Below are positions 26,408 to 34,698 of a DNA stretch of 55,574 nt, piece after piece (within the stretch, counting starts at the first letter, position 1; each line of letters opens with the position of its first letter). The stretch covers positions 1 to 55,574 of the forward strand of contig NZ_FNHZ01000010.1 in NCBI RefSeq assembly GCF_900103815.1, written 5' to 3'. A model generated the notes under the pieces. It had not been told where the DNA came from. It was given only the letters and a program-made list of their open reading frames with translations, and did no database searches. The DNA comes from Lachnospira pectinoschiza. GTDB lineage: Bacteria > Bacillota > Clostridia > Lachnospirales > Lachnospiraceae. A program made the position numbers and the translations under genes.

Positions 26408-26494
26408 AACAATAAAAGCGAAAGCCTTGATTATAACCTTATGTATAAAGGAATCTTTCCTATATACAAATTATAATCTAGGCTTTCGCTTTTT
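26408..26494 (+). ncRNA. Candidate short hairpin RNA or transcribed terminator
   Basis: TATAAT at 26396-26401 is followed by a long hairpin: AAAAGCGAAAGCC (26414-26426) with GGCTTTCGCTTTT (26481-26493), and ATTATAA (26430-26436) with TTATAAT (26471-26477). It ends in a T-run. No gene lies between the promoter-like element and the terminator. Cloverleaf copy 3 begins in the T-run. Confidence 0.4.
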
Positions 26495-26655
26495 GAACGC
26501 AGTGTAAGCAATCCCCCGCTTCAAAAGCGTAAGCTTTAAGCGGGGGTATAAAGCTTACTAGTGTCAGAAGGGGTTAAAGCCCCTTCTGACAGGTGGCACA
26601 AAGTGCCACTGCGTTCATGAGGAAGTAGCGAAGCGGATTCCGAATGTCCGCTTTA
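26493..26655 (+). repeat. 163-nt cloverleaf repeat, copy 3
   Basis: Same 163-base unit as copies 1 and 2, with no difference seen. Its first two T's are the end of the preceding hairpin's T-tract. Confidence 0.9.
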
Positions 26656-26712
26656 TAATGCATTTCTAACGGCCAAGAGTTTACTATAAATAGCCTAAAA
26701 GGAGGGATTTTT

Positions 26713-26916
26713 ATGACACTAATTAATAAAGAGAAGTTTTTAAACGGTGTGGGAAAGGCCGTAGATGCTACTAATAATGCAGCTGATAAGGCTGAAGCTT
26801 ACATCAAAGAGCACGAAATTGATAAGAAAACAAAGAAAGTAGCATCAGAAGCTGGAAAAACAGCAAAAAAGATTGGTAAAAAAGTAGGATCAAAGATTGC
26901 AGATATTATCGAATAA
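26713..26916 (+). CDS. Small basic helical protein, unknown function
   Basis: A 67-residue Lys/Ala-rich protein with a strong ribosome site (AAAGGAGGG) and its own terminator, so it is probably real. The sequence is predicted to be almost entirely helical with heptad-like spacing (KAVDATNNAADKAEAYIKEHE, then KKVASEAGKTAKKIGKKVG). There is no membrane segment, Cys or HTH. It resembles in style YtxH/apolipophorin-like or histone-like small proteins, but I cannot name a family. Confidence 0.7.
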   Translation: MTLINKEKFLNGVGKAVDATNNAADKAEAYIKEHEIDKKTKKVASEAGKTAKKIGKKVGSKIADIIE

Positions 26917-26997
26917 AGTTTTACGTGAAATATTAAAAAACTAATTATAAGATAAGATAAAGTGATAAATAAAAGCTAATATGAAATATAAGAAAAA

Positions 26998-27057
26998 GGT
27001 CTTTAGATGTGGGAAAGTAAAAAAAATCTTTATTTTCCCTTCTAAAAGACCTTTTTT
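26998..27057 (+). terminator. Terminator after the small basic protein
   Basis: GGTCTTT (26998-27004) pairs with AAAGACC (27045-27051), with an inner GGGAAA/TTTCCC stem (27011-27016/27034-27039), then six T's. The stretch from here to 27172 shows nothing further. Confidence 0.75.
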
Positions 27058-27172
27058 ATGTTTCTTTTACAGAGATTATAAAGTATAATAATCAAGGTTT
27101 GCTTATATAAAGCAATGAATAGGTAAAAATTATTATAAAAAGCACTAAGGAATTTAGTTGAAACAAGTTTAA

Positions 27173-27334
27173 TTGAACGCAGTGTAAGCAATCCCCGCTT
27201 CAAAAGCGTAAGCTTTAAGCGGGGGTATAAAGCTTACTAGTGTCAGAAGGGGTTAAAGCCCCTTCTGACAGGTGGCACAAAGTGCCACTGCGTTCATAGG
27301 TAAGTAGCGAAGCGGATTCCGAATGTCCGCTTTA
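27173..27334 (+). repeat. 163-nt cloverleaf repeat, copy 4 (162 nt)
   Basis: The same unit with one C missing from the CCCCC arm and small changes at the 3' linker (CATAGGTAAG instead of CATGAGGAAG). All stems can still form: the C deletion leaves a bulged G. It lies 100 bp upstream of the sirtuin gene. Confidence 0.9.
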
Positions 27335-27434
27335 CTATCCCATAGTTACATAAAAGTGCGTACTTATATTATTTTCTAGAAGTCTTATAATAAAAATGTA
27401 ATATAGATATGAGTTTTATGGGAGCTAGAAAATT

Positions 27435-28394
27435 ATGATAAATTTTATGGAAAAAAATAAGCCATCAAAACTAAGAGATGGCTACAGAGAAACAATTAAC
27501 AAGGGAGTAACAGCTGTTAGGTATTTTAGCCCTCGCGTGTCGTTTGGAAAAGGACAAATTGACGTTAATGTAGATAAGTTAAAAGTGGCTATGGATACAG
27601 CAGATGCTGTAATTATTGGCGCAGGGGCTGGATTATCCACTGCAGCTGGCTTCATATATAACGGAGAAAGATTTGAAAAATATTTCTTCGATTTCGCAAA
27701 GCGTTATGGCTTTGATGAAATGTACACAGGTGGTTTTTATCCTTTTAAAAAGAAAGAAATATTTTGGGCCTACTGGGCTAGATATATTTACATAAATAGG
27801 TATCTCAACCCCCCTAAGGATACTTATGACAAGCTCTATAGCTTAATGGAGGGTAAAGACTACTTTGTAATCACGACTAATGTTGATCATTGTTTTCAGA
27901 AAGCAAAGTTTGATAAGAAGCGTCTATTCTATACTCAGGGTGATTATGGTTTATTTCAGAGCGTGAACCCTAAGATAAGAGAGACATTTGACAATGAAGA
28001 CTGGGTTATGCAGGCAATGGAGGCTCAGGGCTTTGAAAAGAACGAAGCCGGAGTCTTTGTTGCTAGTCATAAGGAAAATATAAAGATGGAGATTCCATCT
28101 GATTTAATCCCTAAATGTCCTATTGATAACAGTGATGTGATAACTAACTTGCGAGCTGATGACAGTTTTGTTGAGGACGATGGTTGGAGAAAGGCTTCTA
28201 ATGCATATGCCGATTTTCTTAGAAGACATGAAGGCCTAAAGGTTCTCTACTTAGAGCTTGGAGTTGGTTCTAACACGCCGGTGTTATATTCTTTGAGCAC
28301 CAAAATGAAAAATAATAAAATTGTGAGAAAACAACCTATTTCAGAATATTTCAGCATTTCTTTGAACTACAACAACGAGAGGAGGGCTGCATAG
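27435..28394 (+). pseudogene. Class M sirtuin (SirTM), 5' part, interrupted by a 19.4 kb island
   Basis: Residues 1-283 are a Sir2-family NAD-binding protein: VIIGAGAGLSTAAGF, ITTNVDHCFQ, then YTQGDYG, where a Gln replaces the usual catalytic His, and NLRADDSFVED. These are signatures of class M sirtuins, which act as protein ADP-ribosyltransferases. After NTPV (codons 280-283) the frame enters foreign DNA and ends 36 codons later. The missing C-terminus, NTPVIIKYPFWEM and onward, is found intact at 47674. The rejoined protein would be 336 residues. As it stands the product is truncated and probably inactive. Confidence 0.88.
28272..28282 (+). mobile_element. Left attachment site of the island
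   Basis: AACACGCCGGT here and AACACCCCAGT at 47674-47684 are imperfect direct repeats marking the two junctions. Both encode the NTPV residues of the split sirtuin. Confidence 0.65.
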
Positions 28395-28504
28395 TGTTTG
28401 GAATCAATTATATGGACAGAAAAACAAATACAGAAAATGGTGAAGAAAAATTAAAGATAGCTCTTTCAGAAGCGTATGCTCTGAGTGAGATTGATTTGTA
28501 TTGA
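28394..28504 (+). CDS. Short open frame at the island's left end, unknown
   Basis: A 36-codon frame starts at GTG 28394 behind GAGGAGGG and overlaps the preceding stop (TAGTG). The preceding 29 codons (from the ATG at about 28306) may be another tiny island gene fused in frame to the sirtuin remnant. Neither peptide is recognised. Small coupled genes near a transposon end are common, but these could be decayed. Confidence 0.35.
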   Translation: MFGINYMDRKTNTENGEEKLKIALSEAYALSEIDLY

Positions 28505-28629
28505 TGATGATATTGAAAATATTATAAAAAAGTTGTGACAGTGGTTATGATATAACAATATGACTTTTTGAAAGTAATTGCAAAAGACAGCCTGTATTTA
28601 TAATATGATTGCAGAGAGGATAAAGAAGA

Positions 28630-28678
28630 ACCTGAGATTTCAATGACTACGATGTCTATTGAACTTTCAGGTCTTTTT
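28630..28678 (+). terminator. Intrinsic terminator
   Basis: ACCTGA (28630-28635) pairs with TCAGGT (28667-28672), with inner TTCAAT/ATTGAA pairing, followed by a run of T's. It lies between the island's left end and the aminotransferase fragment. Confidence 0.65.
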
Positions 28679-28724
28679 TAGTCTAGCTCTATTTCTTTCT
28701 TTAATAATTCTAGGTATTTCTCAC

Positions 28725-28955
28725 AAGCCTTTGAGAACTCACAAATGGATCGATTGTAGTAAAATAACTAATGATACGAAAGAACTTGCTGAATGTATCA
28801 GGAATAAAACTGGTTTGTATCTGGCAGAAGGTAGTCAGTATGGTAGCGAAGGAAATAAATTCCTTCTACTCAATGTGGCTTGCCTTAAGGCGGTCTTGGA
28901 AGATGGGCTAAGCAGATTAGAAGCAAGTATTCATAGATACATCAATCATAACTAA
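28725..28955 (+). pseudogene. C-terminal fragment of a PatB/MalY-type aminotransferase
   Basis: Only the last 76 or so residues remain. The text RNKTGLYLAEGSQYGSEGNK followed by FLLLNVAC matches the C-terminal fold of pyridoxal-phosphate C-S lyases (MalY/PatB), which end in a GxxYGxxGxxFLRxNxAC-type segment. The PLP lysine and the large domain are missing. The frame extends upstream only through terminator sequence, so no functional start exists. Confidence 0.7.
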
Positions 28956-28961
28956 TGTACT

Positions 28962-29765
28962 TTATTTGTTCTTTATTAAGAAGTATGTAACATTTGCTTC
29001 ATCATCAGTAATCGGAATTGAGATTCGATTATCTGCAATCGGTTCTTTTGATAGGTCAGTTGTGAAATAAGGGAGAGTAGATTCTCGTATCAGCTCTCGA
29101 AATGCGAATTCGTCTGTTTGGACCAGAAATTTTGATGAGGGCATTTTTCGCTTGCAGAAGCTATTCCAAAATCCAATTTCAGATGCAAGTAGACAGTTGT
29201 AGCCATTAATTTGAGAGGTACTTACCTCTGCATATTTTGCAAGTGCATGACTTTTAGGAACGCAGATAGAAAGATGCTCATCTAAAAATGGTTCACAACA
29301 AAGTTTTTCGTTTTCCATCGGATGAGGCAGAATAGCCAAGGTAGTTAATCCATTCAATATATTTTCTTCAATTTTAGACAAATCATCTTCTAGTTTAGAA
29401 GAAATAGTTTTATCAGGGTTTTTGCGAGTGATTGATGGAATCAGATTCCATAAAGGAGCAGGAGCACAGGATTCTATTGTAATGGTGTGAAGTTTTTGGT
29501 CATAGTTTTGTACATTTATCACGCATTGATTTGCAGCTACTAATAATTCTTCTGCACATTGTGCTGCGTAATCTCCGGTTTCTGTGAAAGAAAGTTTATT
29601 CGCAGACCTAATAAAGAGAGGAATACCAAATTCTTCCTCCAGGCGTTTCATATTTCGTGTTATTGTTGGTTGAGAAATTAAAAATTCCTCAGCTACTTTT
29701 GTTAGTGTACCGCATTTATGAAATGCAACAAATTGAGCCAAGTCCTCTAAATTTAACATATTCAA
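28962..29765 (-). CDS. LysR-family transcriptional regulator
   Basis: A 267-residue LysR-type regulator. The N-terminal winged HTH is typical (LAQFVAFHKCGTLTKVAEEF, then ISQPTITRNMKRLEEEFGIPLF); the rest is a periplasmic-binding-like effector domain, slightly short for the family. It is divergent from the aldo/keto reductase at 29917 with a 151-bp shared promoter region, so that gene is its probable target. The start lies behind GAGGATTG. Confidence 0.92.
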   Translation of the reverse strand: MNMLNLEDLAQFVAFHKCGTLTKVAEEFLISQPTITRNMKRLEEEFGIPLFIRSANKLSFTETGDYAAQCAEELLVAANQCVINVQNYDQKLHTITIESCAPAPLWNLIPSITRKNPDKTISSKLEDDLSKIEENILNGLTTLAILPHPMENEKLCCEPFLDEHLSICVPKSHALAKYAEVSTSQINGYNCLLASEIGFWNSFCKRKMPSSKFLVQTDEFAFRELIRESTLPYFTTDLSKEPIADNRISIPITDDEANVTYFLIKNK

Positions 29766-29916
29766 TCCTCACTATTCATATTTTTTATGCTAGATTTCAT
29801 TATTGATATTGTACAACTAAGGGAAATAGATGTAAAGTATGTATTGTAAAGAGAAAAGCAAATACAAAATGCTTTCAAATATAAAAAATAATGAATAAAA
29901 CAAGGAGGATTACACA

Positions 29917-30759
29917 ATGGAATATATAACATTAAATAACGGAGTAAAGATGCCACAGCTTGGATATGGTGTATATCAGACACCTGTTGAAGATACGGAA
30001 AGATGTGTGGCGGATGCAATCAAGGTTGGATACAGAAGTATCGATACTGCTCAAGCTTATGGAAATGAGGCAGGTGTTGGTGCAGCTATCGCTAAGTCAG
30101 GACTTCCTAGAGAAGAGTTCTTCATCACAACAAAGGTATGGATTACAAATGCTGGATATGAGAAGGCAAAGGCTTCTATCAAGCAGTCTTTAAAAGATTT
30201 ACAGACAGATTACATTGATCTTCTTCTGATCCATCAGCCTTTTGGTGACTATTATGGAACTTATCGTGCCATGGAAGAGGCTTATAAAGAAGGAAAAGTA
30301 AGAGCAATCGGCGTATCAAACTTTTATCCAGATCGCTTCATCGATATTGAGCATTTTGCTGAGATTAAGCCAGCGATAAATCAGGTAGAGACACATGTAT
30401 TCCAGCAGCAGAAAGAGGCAAAGGAATATATGAAGGCTCGTAACTGCCAGATTATGTCATGGGGACCTTTTGCGGAAGGAAAAAATGACTACTTTAATAA
30501 TCCAACACTTATGGAAGTAGCAGAGAAGTATGGAAAGACAACGGCACAGGTTGCCCTTCGTTTCTTATTACAGAGTGGTGTTGTGCTCATTCCTAAGTCA
30601 ACACATGTAGAGCGTATGGAACAGAACTTCAATATCTTTGATTTTGAACTTGATGTCGATGACATGAAAAAGATTGAAGCACTTGATGGAGGAGAGAGTT
30701 TGTTCTTCTCACATCATGATCCAAAGACGGTTGAATGGTTCATGAGTATTTTGCAGTAA
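29917..30759 (+). CDS. Aldo/keto reductase
   Basis: A 280-residue NADPH-dependent reductase of the 2,5-diketo-gluconate reductase-like group. The catalytic tetrad is visible: Asp and Tyr in SIDTAQAYGNE, Lys in ITTKVW, His in LLIHQPFG. NADP-binding residues follow in IPKSTHVERM. The ribosome site is GGAGGATT. It is a single-gene unit divergent from the LysR regulator and ended by its own terminator. The substrate is unknown; a second paralogue lies at 33827. Confidence 0.93.
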   Translation: MEYITLNNGVKMPQLGYGVYQTPVEDTERCVADAIKVGYRSIDTAQAYGNEAGVGAAIAKSGLPREEFFITTKVWITNAGYEKAKASIKQSLKDLQTDYIDLLLIHQPFGDYYGTYRAMEEAYKEGKVRAIGVSNFYPDRFIDIEHFAEIKPAINQVETHVFQQQKEAKEYMKARNCQIMSWGPFAEGKNDYFNNPTLMEVAEKYGKTTAQVALRFLLQSGVVLIPKSTHVERMEQNFNIFDFELDVDDMKKIEALDGGESLFFSHHDPKTVEWFMSILQ

Positions 30760-30765
30760 TTGAAG

Positions 30766-30804
30766 ATAGCCTTTTCGGATGATTCAAGAATCTGAAAAGG
30801 CTAT
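30766..30804. terminator. Terminator between aldo/keto reductase and TetR gene
   Basis: ATAGCCTTTTCGGAT (from 30766) pairs with ATCTGAAAAGGCTAT (30790-30804), allowing one mismatch. It is convergent and probably works for both genes. The arm is reused in the terminator at 42260. Confidence 0.7.
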
Positions 30805-30822
30805 TATTGGCTGTTATAGTAA

Positions 30823-31386
30823 TTATTCATTCACAATGGATTGTACACCAGTTTCTAAAAGAGAGCCGACAACTTGAACGACTTCTTCTACCGGGACTTT
30901 TTTGCCATCGGCTACCCACTGACGATAAGCTACCATAGAAGCATTTGTAACAAATGCATTGATGATATTTTGCATTTCCGGGGAATAGGCCTCATAAGGG
31001 TTATTGATTTGCCGATTGTGCTTCATAGTAGTAGCGATAAGTTTCATAGAAAAATCACTGTATGTGGGATTACAATAAAGTAGTTCTGAGTATTGACTTT
31101 TCGAATTATACTCAAATAAAACACGTGTCAAATCATAATAACTAAATGGAAGAGGGAGTTTCTCTACTTCCTCAAAATATCCTTGCGCCAGGAGACTCAG
31201 CTCATCTTCATAGAGTGCCTCTATGCAGGTATAGTGCAGATAAAAAGTTTTTCTATGTATACCAGCACGCTCAGTTAGATTTTTAATATTGATTTCATCG
31301 GACTTATTTTCACAGATCATCTCTACAAATGCATCGTGAATTGCCTGCTTTGTCCGTGTATTTCTTTTTCCTTCTGTTTGTTTCAT
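30823..31386 (-). CDS. TetR-family transcriptional regulator
   Basis: About 187 residues from the preferred start at 31386 (AAAGG 7 nt upstream; an in-frame ATG at 31422 lacks a ribosome site). The N-terminal HTH is clear (IHDAFVEMI, then INIKNLTERAGIHRKTFYLHY), followed by a helical ligand domain (TetR_C-like). It is divergent from the reductase operon starting at 31517 and is its probable repressor; inverted repeats flank the -10 there. Confidence 0.9.
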   Translation of the reverse strand: MKQTEGKRNTRTKQAIHDAFVEMICENKSDEINIKNLTERAGIHRKTFYLHYTCIEALYEDELSLLAQGYFEEVEKLPLPFSYYDLTRVLFEYNSKSQYSELLYCNPTYSDFSMKLIATTMKHNRQINNPYEAYSPEMQNIINAFVTNASMVAYRQWVADGKKVPVEEVVQVVGSLLETGVQSIVNE

Positions 31387-31407
31387 AAAATACCTTTCAA
31401 AAAATCT

Positions 31408-31445
31408 CTTAATGCCACACAAGAGGTAATAGTGGAAATTGAATT
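31408..31445 (+). repeat. 38-bp promoter-associated repeat, copy 1
   Basis: The unit CTTAATGCCACAC-7 bases-AATAGTGGAAATTGAATT occurs here and at 42190-42227. The final TTGAAT forms a -35 box in both places. Confidence 0.7.
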
Positions 31446-31496
31446 GTGTCCATGTGGATATTATAATATGTATGAAGAGTTAAATCAACACATGGA
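31439..31496 (+). promoter_or_regulatory. Promoter and candidate TetR operator of the reductase operon
   Basis: TTGAAT (31439-31444) and TATAAT (31462-31467) are 17 bp apart. TCCATGTG (31449-31456) lies in the spacer and its inverse CACATGGA (31489-31496) just downstream, so a regulator binding both would block the promoter. The divergent TetR gene is the natural candidate. Confidence 0.55.
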
Positions 31497-31516
31497 TAGG
31501 AGATGAGGTAGATTTT

Positions 31517-31870
31517 GTGAAACAGATATTGATAGAAGTAAATGAAATCGTATTGCAGGGAATTTTAAATGATACTAAGGCTGCAAAGGAATTTGAAAAG
31601 AGATTGCCGCTATCTATATCCTGTAGGAAGAACGAGGTGGAATACTATAGTTATATGCCAAGAGGAGTATTTGACCCATACAATATTCAGTTTGGATTTT
31701 ACAAGGGAGATATAATTTTATGGGATGGCATTTTTCGACTTCCATATATGGATGCGGATGTGAAACAGGACAGAGAAAAAAGTATGGTAATCGGTCATGT
31801 GAGAGATGTCTCTATACTGAAAGATTTACCAAGTAATATTAAGATAACAATCAATTTTAAGGAGGATTAA
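31517..31870 (+). CDS. Cyclophilin-like fold protein
   Basis: A 117-residue single-domain protein of the cyclophilin-like (DUF369/TM1367-related) type. Signatures are NDTKAAKEFEKRLPLSI, GDIILWDGIFRLPY and an IGHVRDVSILKDLP ending. Such proteins have a cyclophilin barrel without proven isomerase activity. It starts at GTG 31517 behind GATGAGG and opens an operon with cupin, CMD, RibD-like, flavin and aldo/keto reductase genes. Four more domains of this type are encoded at 42878-44491. Confidence 0.75.
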   Translation: MKQILIEVNEIVLQGILNDTKAAKEFEKRLPLSISCRKNEVEYYSYMPRGVFDPYNIQFGFYKGDIILWDGIFRLPYMDADVKQDREKSMVIGHVRDVSILKDLPSNIKITINFKED

Positions 31871-31874
31871 AATC

Positions 31875-32312
31875 ATGAAGTATGCAAACAGAGAAGAGTT
31901 TGAAAAAGTTGATAATTTTGGAGTAGGCGCACCTAATGATGCTTATGCCCAGTATTTTCAGGGGAATTCATTTTTGAAGCCTTTGACTGAGTTCGGCAAG
32001 TGTCCGGTATTCTTAGCGAATGTAACCTTTGAGCCGAGATGCCGTAATAACTGGCATATCCATCATGCAAAATCTGGTGGTGGACAGCTTTTAATCTGCA
32101 CAGCAGGGGAAGGCTGGTATCAGGAAGAAGGCAAAGAGGCAGTAAGCCTTACTCCTGGAACTGTCATTACCATTCCGGCAGAGGTTAAGCATTGGCATGG
32201 TGCAAAGGCGGATTCTTGGTTTAGCCACATAGCAGTTGAGGTTCCTGGCGAGGAATGTAAGAACGAGTGGTGTGAGCCTGTATCCGATGAGGACTACAAT
32301 AAATTAGGTTAA
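31875..32312 (+). CDS. Cupin-domain protein
   Basis: A 145-residue single cupin barrel. The metal-binding motifs are visible: NNWHIHHAKSGGGQLL (motif 1, two His) and VITIPAEVKHWHGA (motif 2, His). It resembles the (R)-mandelonitrile lyase/quercetinase-like cupins often encoded next to carboxymuconolactone decarboxylase-family genes, as here. The ribosome site AAGGAGG overlaps the end of the preceding gene. The substrate is unknown. Confidence 0.88.
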   Translation: MKYANREEFEKVDNFGVGAPNDAYAQYFQGNSFLKPLTEFGKCPVFLANVTFEPRCRNNWHIHHAKSGGGQLLICTAGEGWYQEEGKEAVSLTPGTVITIPAEVKHWHGAKADSWFSHIAVEVPGEECKNEWCEPVSDEDYNKLG

Positions 32313-32373
32313 TCGTTCGTATCTATGAAGGTGCTGAATAGATACAATCGTTCAGGAAAGGAAGTAAACAGAC

Positions 32374-32703
32374 ATGGAAAAAATTGTACAGACTGCAGGA
32401 AGAAACGCTCTTGGTGAATTTGCACCAGAGTTTGCACATTTTAACGATGATGTTCTCTTTGGCGAGAACTGGAATAATGAAGATATCGACCACAAGACTA
32501 GATGTATCATCACAGTGGTAGCCTTGATGTCTAGTGGTATAACGGATTCATCCTTAAAATATCATTTGCAGAATGCCAAAACTGCAGGTGTAACACAGAA
32601 GGAAATCGCAGCAATCATCACACATTGCGCATTTTATGTAGGTTGGCCAAAGGGGTGGGCAGTCTTTAATATGGCAAAAGAAATCTGGGAAGTAGAAAAA
32701 TAA
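32374..32703 (+). CDS. Carboxymuconolactone decarboxylase (AhpD-like) family protein
   Basis: A 109-residue all-helical CMD-family protein. Conserved features are the DHKTRCIITVVALM and KYHLQNAKTAGVTQKEIAAI helices and THCAFYVGWPKGWAVF. The AhpD CxxC redox pair is absent (only a single Cys in HCAFY), so it is more like a gamma-CMD than a peroxidase. It is third in the oxidoreductase operon and starts behind AAAGGAAG. Confidence 0.88.
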   Translation: MEKIVQTAGRNALGEFAPEFAHFNDDVLFGENWNNEDIDHKTRCIITVVALMSSGITDSSLKYHLQNAKTAGVTQKEIAAIITHCAFYVGWPKGWAVFNMAKEIWEVEK

Positions 32704-32725
32704 GTAAAGGATTGGCGGTTAAATT

Positions 32726-33412
32726 ATGAGTAAACCATTTATTACATGCTATATGATGACTTCCATTGATGGAAGAATCGATTGCAATATGACAACAAAT
32801 CTTCCAGGAGTAGAAGATTATTATCCACTGCTAAAGGAACTGAACTTTGATTCTGTAGTTAGTGGCAGAACAACTGCAAAATTAGAACTTGCAGAGGCTG
32901 GAGAATTTATGGCGAAGAATTCGACTGCAGTAGGCGAGGAAACAGTATCCAAAAAGGCAGATAGTAGTAACGGCTATGAAGTAGTAGTAGATAGCAAGGG
33001 AACTCTTCTTTGGAAAAATGACAGTGAATATGACAGACCACGTCTTATCATTACATCAACACAGGTGTCGAAGGAATATCTTGCTTATCTAGACGAGAAG
33101 AATATCTCTTATATTGTGGCAGGTAGCGAGAAAACAGATATTGTAAAGGCATCAATGATTATGGCGGATACTTTTGGCATCAAAAGACTTGGTATCGTAG
33201 GTGGTCCTACAATTAACACGGCATTCTTGGATGCAGGTCTCTTAGATGAGGTCATCCTTTTAGTTGGTGCAGGTGTAGATGGAAGAGCATCCTTCCCACC
33301 TGTATTTAATCGAAGTGATGAGAAGGACTTTAGCGTAACAAAGTTAAAGCTTGAGGAAGTGAAGCAATATCCTTCGGATGCTGTACTTTTAAGATATAGC
33401 ACAAAGAAATAA
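32726..33412 (+). CDS. RibD C-terminal/dihydrofolate reductase-like oxidoreductase
   Basis: A 228-residue protein of the RibD_C/DHFR-like fold. It begins KPFITCYMMTSIDGRIDC, the typical substrate-binding start, and carries the NADPH-binding GGPTINTAFLDAGLLDEVILL. Stand-alone members reduce varied substrates; there are no riboflavin genes nearby, so a role in riboflavin synthesis is unlikely. It sits 22 bp after the CMD gene. Confidence 0.88.
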   Translation: MSKPFITCYMMTSIDGRIDCNMTTNLPGVEDYYPLLKELNFDSVVSGRTTAKLELAEAGEFMAKNSTAVGEETVSKKADSSNGYEVVVDSKGTLLWKNDSEYDRPRLIITSTQVSKEYLAYLDEKNISYIVAGSEKTDIVKASMIMADTFGIKRLGIVGGPTINTAFLDAGLLDEVILLVGAGVDGRASFPPVFNRSDEKDFSVTKLKLEEVKQYPSDAVLLRYSTKK

Positions 33413-33424
33413 GGAGAAATCAAA

Positions 33425-33811
33425 GTGAGCAAGATTGTAGATTTTTTACATGAGAGTAAGGTGTTTTATCTAGCAACGGTAGATGGCGATCAGGCACAGG
33501 TAAGACCAATTAATTCTGTGATGGAATACAAGGGACAGATTTATTTTGAGACAAGTAACAAGAAAAATATGTATCAGCAAATGTTAAAGAGTCCGAAGGT
33601 GGCAATCTCTGGTATGGCTGATGGTAAGTGGATCAGAATTTCCGGAGAAGCTGTCATGGATGAAGATGATGAGCTGAAAAATGCGATGTTCGAGGCACAT
33701 CCAGCATTGAAGAATGTATACACATTTGAAGAACTCATTGTCTATCATTTGGATAATATGGATGCAAAGGTATATTCCTTTACAGAGAAGCCAGTAACAT
33801 TAGAAGATTAA
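33425..33811 (+). CDS. Pyridoxamine 5'-phosphate oxidase-family flavoprotein
   Basis: A 128-residue FMN-binding split-barrel protein (VDFLHESKVFYLATVDGDQA, then VRPINSVMEY, then FETSNKKNMYQQM). Members bind FMN or F420 and reduce diverse substrates. GTG start behind AAGGAG, 12 bp after the preceding gene. Together with the flavin reductase at 35369 it gives this operon two split-barrel flavoproteins. Confidence 0.88.
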   Translation: MSKIVDFLHESKVFYLATVDGDQAQVRPINSVMEYKGQIYFETSNKKNMYQQMLKSPKVAISGMADGKWIRISGEAVMDEDDELKNAMFEAHPALKNVYTFEELIVYHLDNMDAKVYSFTEKPVTLED

Positions 33812-33826
33812 CAGGAGGTTGTGACT

Positions 33827-34696
33827 ATGAGTATTTTTAATGAGACATATACATTAAATAATGGAAAACAGATTCCCAAGCTTGGACTTGGAACATGGTT
33901 TATTGATGACGATAAAGCTGCTGAGGCAGTCAGAGCAGCAGTAAAGCTTGGCTATCGCAACGTGGATACGGCGCAGGCATATGGAAATGAGGCTGGTGTC
34001 GGAGAAGGAATCCGTACTTGTGGAGTTGCAAGAGAAGATCTCTATGTAGGATCAAAGGTTGCAGCAGAGAATAAGACCTATGAATCAGCAGCACAGTCGA
34101 TTGATGAGACCTTAGAAAAGATGGGACTTGATTATCTGGATATGATGATCATCCATTCTCCACAGCCTTGGATCGAGGTAAATCAGTCTGAAAACAGATA
34201 TTATGCGGAGAACAAAGAGGTGTGGAGAGCGTTAGAAGATGCAGTAGAAGCTGGAAAGGTCCGTTCTATTGGTGTGTCAAACTTTAATCAGAAAGACCTT
34301 GAAAATATCTTAGATGGATGCAGAATTAAGCCGGCAGTCAATCAGGTACTCTGCCATATCAGTAACACACCGGAAGAGATTATTGCATTTTGCCAGAAGA
34401 ATGATATTGTCGTAGAAGCGTATTCTCCAGTTGCACACGGCGAGATGTTAAAGAATGAGGAAGTTGGAGCAATTGCGGCTAAGTATGGTGTGACTATTCC
34501 ACAGCTTTGCATCCGATATACGGTTCAGCTTGGATGTGTATCTCTGCCTAAGACTGCGAATCCAGAGCATATGGAGAGCAATGCACAGCTTGATTTTGTA
34601 ATCAGCGATGAAGATATGGCAATCTTAAAGGGAATCAAGAAGATTGAAACCTATGGAGACGCCAGTGGATTCCCTGTTTACGGTGGCAAGCTTTAA
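33827..34696 (+). CDS. Aldo/keto reductase (second paralogue)
   Basis: A 289-residue reductase with the same tetrad as the one at 29917 (Asp/Tyr in VDTAQAYGNE, Lys in GSKVA, His in MIIHSPQP). I use the ATG at 33827, 8 nt after AGGAGG, rather than the in-frame GTG at 33821. It belongs to the TetR-controlled operon and is followed after 2 bp by a membrane protein gene. Confidence 0.92.
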   Translation: MSIFNETYTLNNGKQIPKLGLGTWFIDDDKAAEAVRAAVKLGYRNVDTAQAYGNEAGVGEGIRTCGVAREDLYVGSKVAAENKTYESAAQSIDETLEKMGLDYLDMMIIHSPQPWIEVNQSENRYYAENKEVWRALEDAVEAGKVRSIGVSNFNQKDLENILDGCRIKPAVNQVLCHISNTPEEIIAFCQKNDIVVEAYSPVAHGEMLKNEEVGAIAAKYGVTIPQLCIRYTVQLGCVSLPKTANPEHMESNAQLDFVISDEDMAILKGIKKIETYGDASGFPVYGGKL

Positions 34697-34698
34697 TT

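Noticed and set aside
18075..27334. Integron attC sites for the 163-nt repeats
   Set aside because: Long palindromic units invite this, but no GTTRRRY/RYYYAAC end pair is present and no gene cassettes or integron integrase are linked to them.
28659..28724. N-terminal part of the 98-codon frame as a membrane protein
   Set aside because: The first 22 codons overlap the T-run of a terminator and have no ribosome site; only the aminotransferase-like C-terminal fragment is real homology.
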